From Taxillus chinensis (lineage: Eukaryota; Streptophyta; Magnoliopsida; Santalales; Loranthaceae), in NCBI GenBank assembly GCA_023512835.1, contig CM042091.1:24073506-24137505 (forward strand): a stretch of 64,000 nt of DNA, written 5' to 3'. The notes below the pieces were generated by a model. It was given only the letters and a program-made list of their open reading frames with translations. It ran no database searches and had not been told where the DNA came from. Made by a program: the position numbers and the translations under genes. Positions 57,493 to 64,000 of the stretch are shown here, piece after piece. Each line of letters opens with the position of its first letter. The first letter of the stretch is position 1.

Positions 57493-58929
57493 GACTGATA
57501 ATCAGTCTTTGGTTAGTTCTACTTGAATGGCCACATCTTCAGCACATACTGCTATGTTGGCATTTCAACCATCAGTAGTTTTTCTTATTTACTTACTTCC
57601 AAGCCTAATACCTGGGTCATAGCCTTTGGAGTCACTCATCACATGACTTGTAATTCAAACTTCTATCACTGGAACGAGGACTACGCACTTATGCCCATCT
57701 CTTTCCCTTACTATCGTTTTGCATTTACCTTACTCACTATACAACTTATTATTCGTTGGCTCCTTAACTAATGGTGTCAATTGTTTTATAATCTTTTTAT
57801 CTTCTGATTGTATTTTTCAGGATCTCAAGATTGGACAAATGATTGGTGGGGGAACTGAAGCTAATGGTCTTTATTACTTCGATTGCACTATTCATTTTGT
57901 TGCCACTATGATTACCCATTATTCCTCTAATCACTTCCAGTTGCATTGTCGTTTAAGACACCCATAAGCTTCAATCTATGTCACCCTCTGCTGCTTCTGT
58001 TGAGTCTTTTCTATGTGAAACTTGTGAGTTAGATAAACACCTTCATGTCTCTTTTCCTTCCCATCACATAAATCAGGTGACTAAACCCTTTCACTTAGTT
58101 CACTTTGATGTATGGGGTCCCTTTCCTATATAAACATCTTCCGATTTCAAGTATTTTGTCACAGTCAAAAATGATTATTCTCGCATGATTTCGTTATATT
58201 TAATGAAAAATCGGACTGAAATTTTATCTTGTTTTCAGCAATTCTATTATGAAATTCAAAATCAGTTTCAAGTGTATTAAATATTTGCGATCTAATAATG
58301 CCAGGGAGTATCTGAGTATCTCTACTGGGTTTCAATCCTTTTTTGCCACCCATGGTATTGTGCATCAAACTTCTTATTCCTATACTCAACAAAATAAAAT
58401 TGTTGAACGAAAGAATCACCATTTATTTAATGTTACTTGATGTTTGATTTTGCATATGCAACTTCCTAAATCTTGGTGGGGTTCTGCAATTCTTAATGTT
58501 ACTTGTTATTTGATTAACTGTATTCCCTCGTCTATCCTACGTGGGTAAGTTCCTTACTCCATTCTTCATCCTGATGTTTCTCTTTTCTCTCTTCCACTTT
58601 GTATTTGTTTGTGCAGTGCCTTGGACCAGGTCGTGATAAGTTGGATCTCCATTCTGTTAAGTATGTTTTCATTGGTCATTCTCGTACTCAAAAAAGATAT
58701 TGGTATTATGACCCCTCGACTGGTTGCATCAATGTCTCCGCTGACGTCACTTTTCATGAAGATAAATCCTATTATGCTTCTTCCTCACATAGCCAACCTG
58801 CTCCTCCGATTATTCCGTTCCCCGTTCCTCTCCTTGTCTCCTCTCCTGAGTCAGCTTCAATTGATCCGGGCCTAGTATGATCAATCCCATAGTAGAAGTG
58901 GCCTACTATGATTCCTCCCATCTTGAATA
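57493..58929 (+). pseudogene. Copia pol of element G (3' part), degenerate and deleted
   Basis: Colinear with F pol: cttcagcacatactgctatg, VIAFGVTHHM (protease Asp lost), GGGTEANGLYYFDCTI, LHCRL-HP, CETCELDKHLHVSF, RSNNAREYLSISTGFQ, LNVTCYLINCIPSSI, HSRTQKRYWYYDPSTG, FHEDKSYYASSSHSQPAPP. At about 58878 it jumps to a 30-bp piece of the RT region (agaagtggcctactatgatt, cf. 56530) and then to gypsy H. The RT core, RNase H and 3' LTR are deleted. Numerous stops. Confidence 0.85.
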
Positions 58930-59990
58930 GTTAGTGACCGAATGTGATATCTAACACAAGATGAAATATGATCAAAGGCATACAATGGAATTGCTACAAC
59001 CACTTCTGATCCCAAAGAATATTTGGAGGACCTAACTATGGACTTTGTGAAGGGACTACCTATTACCTAATAGTGGTGGCTACAAGTCCATCTTAGTTGT
59101 GATGAACAGACTGAGAAAGAGTACCCATTTTATTCCTATCAGACATCCTTTCACAGGCATCCTTTCACTATTGTTAATGTGGCCAAATCTTTTGTGACAA
59201 TATGGTAAAGCTACATGGAATTCTACGAAATATTGTAATTGACTGTGGCAAACTATTCTTTTTTGCAAGAACTATTTTCTTCATAGGGTAGCAAGTTCAA
59301 GGCTAGTTCCTCAAATCATCCTCAAATTGGCAACCAAACTAAAGTAGTGAATTAAACTCTTGAGCAATATCTTCGATGATCCTTTCACGAGGAGCAAAAG
59401 AGACAAAAGAAGTTCATCTGATGAGTAGAGTACTAGCACAACACAACAAATCAACAAAAGTTCTTTCCAATTGATATATGGGAAGCTACCACCAATAATA
59501 AACACTTATACAAAGGGGATGACTCAAAATGACTAAGTCTACAATGAATTGGTAGGTAGGGACGAAATTTTAGACAGGGTTAAGAATGAACTTTACAAAG
59601 CCTAAGAACGCATGAAGAAATACTATGATCTTGAAAGGCATGATATATCTTTTGAGCCTGAAGATAATGTGTACTCCAAGCTCCAATCACACCAACAGAA
59701 GTCCTTGAAGACTAAATTCAATGTGAAGTTATCACCGAAGTTCTATGGAGCAATGAAGGTGTTAGAGCAATTGAAGAGGTAGCTAATCAATTGTAGTTTC
59801 CTGCCTCTTCAAAACTACATTTTGTTTTTCATGTCTTTATGTTGTGAATCAAAAATCCAAATCTTATTTGAAGAGATTTGCTGGTGTTCAATGCGGATGA
59901 AAATATGTTACTTCAACCTATGTTAGCTCCCAATATCAATTTTGGAGAACGGAGCGAGGTGGGTTCAAAGTGTGGCAAGTGTTAGTTCAA
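58930..59990 (+). pseudogene. Ty3/gypsy integrase relic, element H (3' part)
   Basis: Broken frames read LLQPLLIPKNIWRT, SGGYKSILVVMNRLRKSTHF then IPIRHPF, NVAKSFVTIW, LQELFSS-GSKFKASSSNHP then QIGNQTKVVN, TLEQYLR, EYQHNTTNQQKFFPIDIWEA with gaps, and LSPKFYGAMKVLEQL near 59730, the usual order of a gypsy integrase core and C-terminal domain. It continues element H across the G/F insertion. No chromodomain or 3' LTR identified. Confidence 0.75.
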
Positions 59991-60338
59991 TAGCACGGCA
60001 TTACAAGAAAAAACACTACATGGAAAGACTTCGATCAAATGGCAAAGCCATTTTCAGAGTTTTTCCTTGAGACGAGGCAGAAATCTTTCGGACTTAATGC
60101 CGAGCTTCGATATCCCGCAACAAATCAAAGGTAGCGAGTTTAAATCCCTCGTAAGTCACCCTTAACAATTTTCCAATGGCTTTGTGGGATCGTAACCACT
60201 CCGGGTCCGACTTTGCCTCGACCAAACAATCAGGGACACACTCAAGGGAACAAGACTCCCCAAAGAGAGCATCAACCAGTAGACCATCGGCGGGCTAAAC
60301 AGCCTAGCGCGGCATCATCATCACAACACATGGAAGAA
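59991..60338. other. No gene recognised
   Basis: Short spacer between the H relic and the L1-type ORF1. It contains gaatcagcatagtaagatcc and moderately GC-rich DNA, with no motif. Confidence 0.4.
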
Positions 60339-61757
60339 TCAGCATAGTAAGATCCAAACGAGCAGCTGCCAACCCCGAGAGAGGCCCAAAGAGGGGAGGT
60401 AGACAAACCCGTCCAAGGCTACTGACCGGGAAAAAAATTTCACAGCCGAGAAGGTAGGGCCGGCAATGACAAAGCCGGCCAGCCGAGCAGGGTCCAACGA
60501 GGAAGCAGGAGGGACGCTTGCAAGGGCACTAGGAGGAAGGAGAAGGACTGGCGGCAAGCTCTGATTCGCATCAGGAGATCCGAGGACACCTGGGGAAGCC
60601 GGGCGAAGAAGAAGAAGGCCGAAGCTCAAAGGCGGCGGGGCGGTAGGGACGGGAGAGGAGGGCGGCTGGGTCGGGGTTATGGGCGAGTGGGGAGAGGGAA
60701 AGGGGGGAACTAGGCTTGGGGGGGGGGAGGAGATGCTGCAATTGTAAAAAGAGGATGGGTGTGGGAACATTGCCACATCGGGCAGCGTCGTCGAGGTGGG
60801 TGCAATGTTATCGAGGCGCAGCACGTGGTCGGTGAGACAGCTGCTAGTGCGTGCAGTAGCGTCGAGGGGGCCAGTCGTGGGAGCAATGCCTGCAAGCGGT
60901 GCGCCACCTGGTGAAGGAGGAGCCGCAGAAGGCGAAGGGGCCACCAAGGCCGAACCAACTAACAAACCCGTCGACTTCAACGATTCCAGCACAGATCTGA
61001 CAATGGGCAGCACCGATAGAGAAGCAGAACCGGCTAAGGGGGTTGCTAGAGCAGGATGCCAAGGCCGACTAGAAAGGGCAATCGTCGAAGGATCCACCAA
61101 CCCAGCAAGGACCAAGACAACTGGTACAACACAACCTATACGACCGGAGGGCAACGTCAAAAGACAGTGGTATGAAACCGATTGCAAAAAACCATCCGAC
61201 AAGCCAATCCAAACGGAGGAGGGTGGTTTTGACCGCATATCAACTCCGACGCAGAAACAGGCTTCACTAGGTCGAGCAAGAGTAGCAGTAGAAACATTAA
61301 TCGCCAATAATTTACCAAAGGAAGAGGTAATCGGTCGGAGTAAATCGGGATGAAAGAATTGTAAAGGAAGATGGGGGAGAGTGATCCAAATAGGAGTTAA
61401 GAATTCCCCAATCGTGAGATCATCTACGGCCATCCACCGAAATATCCGATAAGGATAAAAGATAATGAAGCATGACAGCTTAGCAAGGAGCCGGAGCAAA
61501 TCCGCTTCCACATCAAAGCGAATCATGAGAATCTTTGAGTCAAGGAGACCAACTACAAAGTCGCCAGAAAAATATTCACCATCAAAATAGCGACGGAGAT
61601 TAAGCAAGGAAGGCCGGCCGGAATCAAATTTCAGCATTGCCGTGAAGGAGAAATCACAAGCAAATTGAACTATATCCTGCTCGGAGAAAATGATGGCCGG
61701 AATGCCATCTTAGACGCCAAAAGAAGGGGAGGAAGAGAGGCGCTTGAAGGATACCAT
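60339..61757 (-). pseudogene. L1-type LINE ORF1 (DUF4283-like), partial
   Basis: Minus strand from MVSFKRLSSSPSFGV (61757), interrupted by a TAA at 61710-61712, then open to 60339. PAIIFSEQDIVQFACDFSFT, GRPSLLNLRRYFDGEYFSGD, FVVGLLDSKILMIRFDVEAD, IFRWMAVDDLTIGEFLTPIW, SFGKLLAINVSTATLARPSE then ACFCVGVDM match plant L1 ORF1. After about 165 codons the expected CCHC knuckle is not read in frame; a Cys-rich CTSC is visible in a neighbouring frame, so a frameshift is likely near 61150. The rest is Pro/Ser/Leu-rich and may be out of frame. No endonuclease or RT follows on the minus strand. Confidence 0.7.
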
Positions 61758-62617
61758 CTTGGTGGAGGCATAATCTTATACTAAAAAGGCACGAGGGGAT
61801 GAGCCCTTGGCAAGGGGGCCGCTAGAGGCAACCGCCAAAGGGCGACCAAGGAGACGCTAGAAAAAGAGAGGAAGGGTAGAGAGAAGGAGGAGCTTCTCTC
61901 TCTATTCAACAGTTGTTATATTTGGCTATTTGCAATGCAAGGATACGTCCCCTATTTGGCTACTTGCAATGCAGGGACATATCCATAGGTGTCGAAGAGT
62001 GAACACAACACAACATTTATGACAATAGCGACTAATGACAATTGATATAACACCATGATACAAATCCATCAACAATAAAGTCAAATAAACAAAATAATAA
62101 ATTAAAAAAAAGAAATCACTCACAGTCTCACACTAATAGACTCACAACAGTCAACAAATGAACACAATTCACAAACTGCGTGCGGCTAGAGAGTCAAAGA
62201 TGGATGCTTGGGCAGTGTTCAATTTCGACAATGATGTCGATGACAACGATGCGAGGCAATGAGCTCTGGCAGACAAGGGGCTGAGGTGACTTAAGCAAGC
62301 TAACTGCCGGGTGGATTTCTTCTTTCCTAGTTTGATCGACGCTGCTATGGACCTCTCTGATGAGTTACAAAGTTGATGGGCCTTTTATGTGATTATGGAT
62401 TAGGTATTTATCTTTTTTCGTTTAAGCAAACAACATATCGGCCTCTTACTGCATGTCAGACCTCGTGTCAGAATGTGTCGAAGCCAAAGAAAGTCACAAC
62501 TCGTTAGCCAACATGTTGCGGACAAGTCGAACACGTGTTGACAGTGCGTCGATGTCAAACGCATCTATAACCCTGATACGTTGGACAAAATCATGTGCCC
62601 GTGCATCATAGCATGAA
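61758..62617. other. No gene recognised
   Basis: Upstream side of the L1 ORF1 (probable 5' UTR, CT-rich on the minus strand at 61800-61910), then AT-rich DNA. A direct repeat tatttggctatttgcaatgca / tatttggctacttgcaatgca lies at 61919 and 61953. Confidence 0.4.
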
Positions 62618-62890
62618 TGTAGGGTTATAAGGTTATTTTGAAATTTTACTTTAGTTCTAATTTGTTATTAGATTACCATAATTAGCGAGATTACAATTTT
62701 TCATTAGTGGGATTGTAATATTCTGTAATTAGTAATTTATGGGAATTAAGGATATAATATAATTGGGATTGATTATGTTTGATCTTCTAATTATATATTT
62801 CCATAGATGGGTCTCTTTCTTGTGTATAAATCTGTACTCATACTTAGTATTCAATATAGAAAATATATTTGAAATATTTGTTTTGTATCA
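62618..62890 (+). repeat. 5' LTR of copia element I (273 bp)
   Basis: TGTAGGGTTATAAGG to TTTTGTATCA, directly followed by a primer site. TATA-like gtgtataaatctgtactc near 62823. The left border is by TG start only; the partner LTR lies beyond the window, so no TSD check. Confidence 0.7.
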
Positions 62891-62903
62891 TGGTATCAGA
62901 GCC
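62891..62903 (+). other. Primer binding site of element I
   Basis: TGGTATCAGAGCC, initiator tRNA-Met type, no gap after the LTR. Confidence 0.9.
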
Positions 62904-63488
62904 TTTGTTATTTGACGTTGACCACGACATCCCTTCATTGTGACCATGACGTCCCTGCGCCTTAACAACAACATCCCTACTTGAAGCCGATGCTACCACA
63001 ACGTCTCTATTCAACACACCTCGACGACTCTACCAAAGAAACAAGATGCCCGTGCTCGACGACATCGTGTTCTTTGATATCGTCGACGACGGCCCTGCCT
63101 GACGACACCTCTGCCAGCTTCGACGCCTTCGTCGACTACGATTTCGTCCACCTTCGTCGCCTACAACTTTGTCGCCTACGACTTCGTCTGTGCCCAACAT
63201 CGACGGCTCCATTTCTACCCGACAGCGACCTCGAGTTTCAACATTGACGCCTTCGTCCCAACACGACTTTCACTTTGTCCACCTACGGCCTCGACTGTGT
63301 CCATTGTCGACGCCTTTGACGCTCTAGTTGCATACAACTTCGAGCTCTCCACCATCCTGTGCTTCCCCAATGGCTCACCTGGACATCACGGCTTTTTGTC
63401 ATCGCAGCTTTGTCATCTTGCGGATTCGTGGCCAACAAGACACTTCAACCTCTATCCCACTTCAACCTCGTCGTCTACCTTGTGATAC
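62904..63488 (+). other. Leader of element I, GAC/TTCGTCG-rich
   Basis: Between primer site and gag. Rich in cgacgac and ttcgtcgcctac units (62920-63300), comparable in composition and position to the leaders of F and G. ORFs here are low-complexity and not called. Confidence 0.6.
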
Positions 63489-64000
63489 ATGGATACTAAG
63501 CCTGTGGTGGATATTGTGCCTATCATGTCTAAAATTACCGATCATAAATTAAATGGTTCTAATTATATGGATTGGAGCAAAACCGTTCACCTATATCTCC
63601 AGAGTATTAATAAAGATGATCATTTAACTAATGATCCTCATAAAAATGATTCGAAACTCATATGACTCCGAGAAGATGCTCGCCTCTTTCTACAAATTCG
63701 CAACTTCATTGATAGCGAGGTAATTAACTTGGTTAATCATTGTGAATTTGTCAAAGAATTGATAGATTACTTGTATTTCTTATATTTGGTAAAGGGAATC
63801 TAACCCACATGTATGAGGTCTATAAAGCATTTTATCGAGCCGACAAACAAGATTAGTCTCTAACGACTTATTTCATGTCTTTTAAGAAAACTGAAAGAGT
63901 TCAATATGTTGTCACCTTTTAGCCCTGATGTAAAGGTTCAACCACACCAATGCGAGCAGATGGTTGTTATAAGTTTCTTAGCAGGTCTTCCCTCTAACTT
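63489..64000 (+). pseudogene. Copia gag of element I, 5' part, runs off the window
   Basis: MDTKPVVDIVPIMSKITDHK, LNGSNYMDWSKTVHLYLQSI, REDARLFLQIRNFIDSEVIN, VNHCEFVKELIDYL, FNMLSPFSPDVKVQPHQ and ISFLAGLPSN match copia UBN2-type gag. An in-frame TGA near 63664 replaces the Trp usual before LREDA. There is a further stop near 63800 and a frameshift near 63790. Confidence 0.8.

Noticed and set aside
60796..61353. 185-residue plus-strand open frame
   Set aside because: Shadow of the minus-strand L1 ORF1, which has the recognisable motifs.

Overview
The window looks like repeat-dense nuclear DNA from a flowering plant, probably a eudicot. The signs are Ty1/copia and Ty3/gypsy LTR retrotransposons with initiator-Met tRNA primer sites, a hAT pseudogene, LINE debris, and two spliced exons of a plant malectin-like/LRR protein gene. 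I found no bacterial operon, tRNA, rRNA or CRISPR. Nearly every long reading frame is transposon protein, and almost all are broken by stops or frameshifts. Many of the breaks are C-to-T or G-to-A type, as expected in methylated, silenced chromatin.

Layout. 1-2605: gypsy Tat/Ogre-like pol relic (protease end, G-patch, RT, RNase H), called K. 2606-15832: copia-type element A (+), holding a second copia-type element B (-, 3765-12579) and a small LTR piece. A and B both have gag and a Ulp1/C48-protease-like ORF just before the 3' LTR, and neither shows any RT or integrase. 15833-16332: chromovirus-type LTR piece. 16333-25900: two Ogre-like 3' ends in tandem, each with a tandem-repeat array, PPT and long LTR (3.76 and 2.95 kb). 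25901-27120: chromovirus RT/RNase H/integrase piece (-). 27121-30838: chromovirus-type LTR pieces, two of them in opposite orientation. 30839-39324: a datable nest. Copia element D (-) has in its LTR a solo gypsy LTR L (TSD CTTCT), and L holds copia element C (TSD CTTTG).

39325-49400: the least transposon-dense part, AT-rich. It carries the last two exons of a malectin-like/LRR gene (- strand, 42591-43491), LINE RT debris and a hAT transposase pseudogene. 49400-59990: gypsy element H interrupted by small-LTR copia element G. G is interrupted at the homologous site by F, a near-complete member of the same family (52939-57487, 113-114 bp LTRs, TSD CCTTG, PR-INT-RT-RH but no gag). 60339-61757: L1-type ORF1 (-). 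62618 to the end: 5' LTR, leader and broken gag of another copia element, I.

The main candidate for something little described is the A/B type: copia-type elements with gag and a cysteine-protease-like ORF in the env position, and no pol. In both copies a stop codon lies exactly where Ulp1 proteases have the oxyanion-hole Gln, six codons before the catalytic Cys position. All work here is by eye: boundaries resting on TG..CA ends plus TSDs are firm, while boundaries of relics are approximate.
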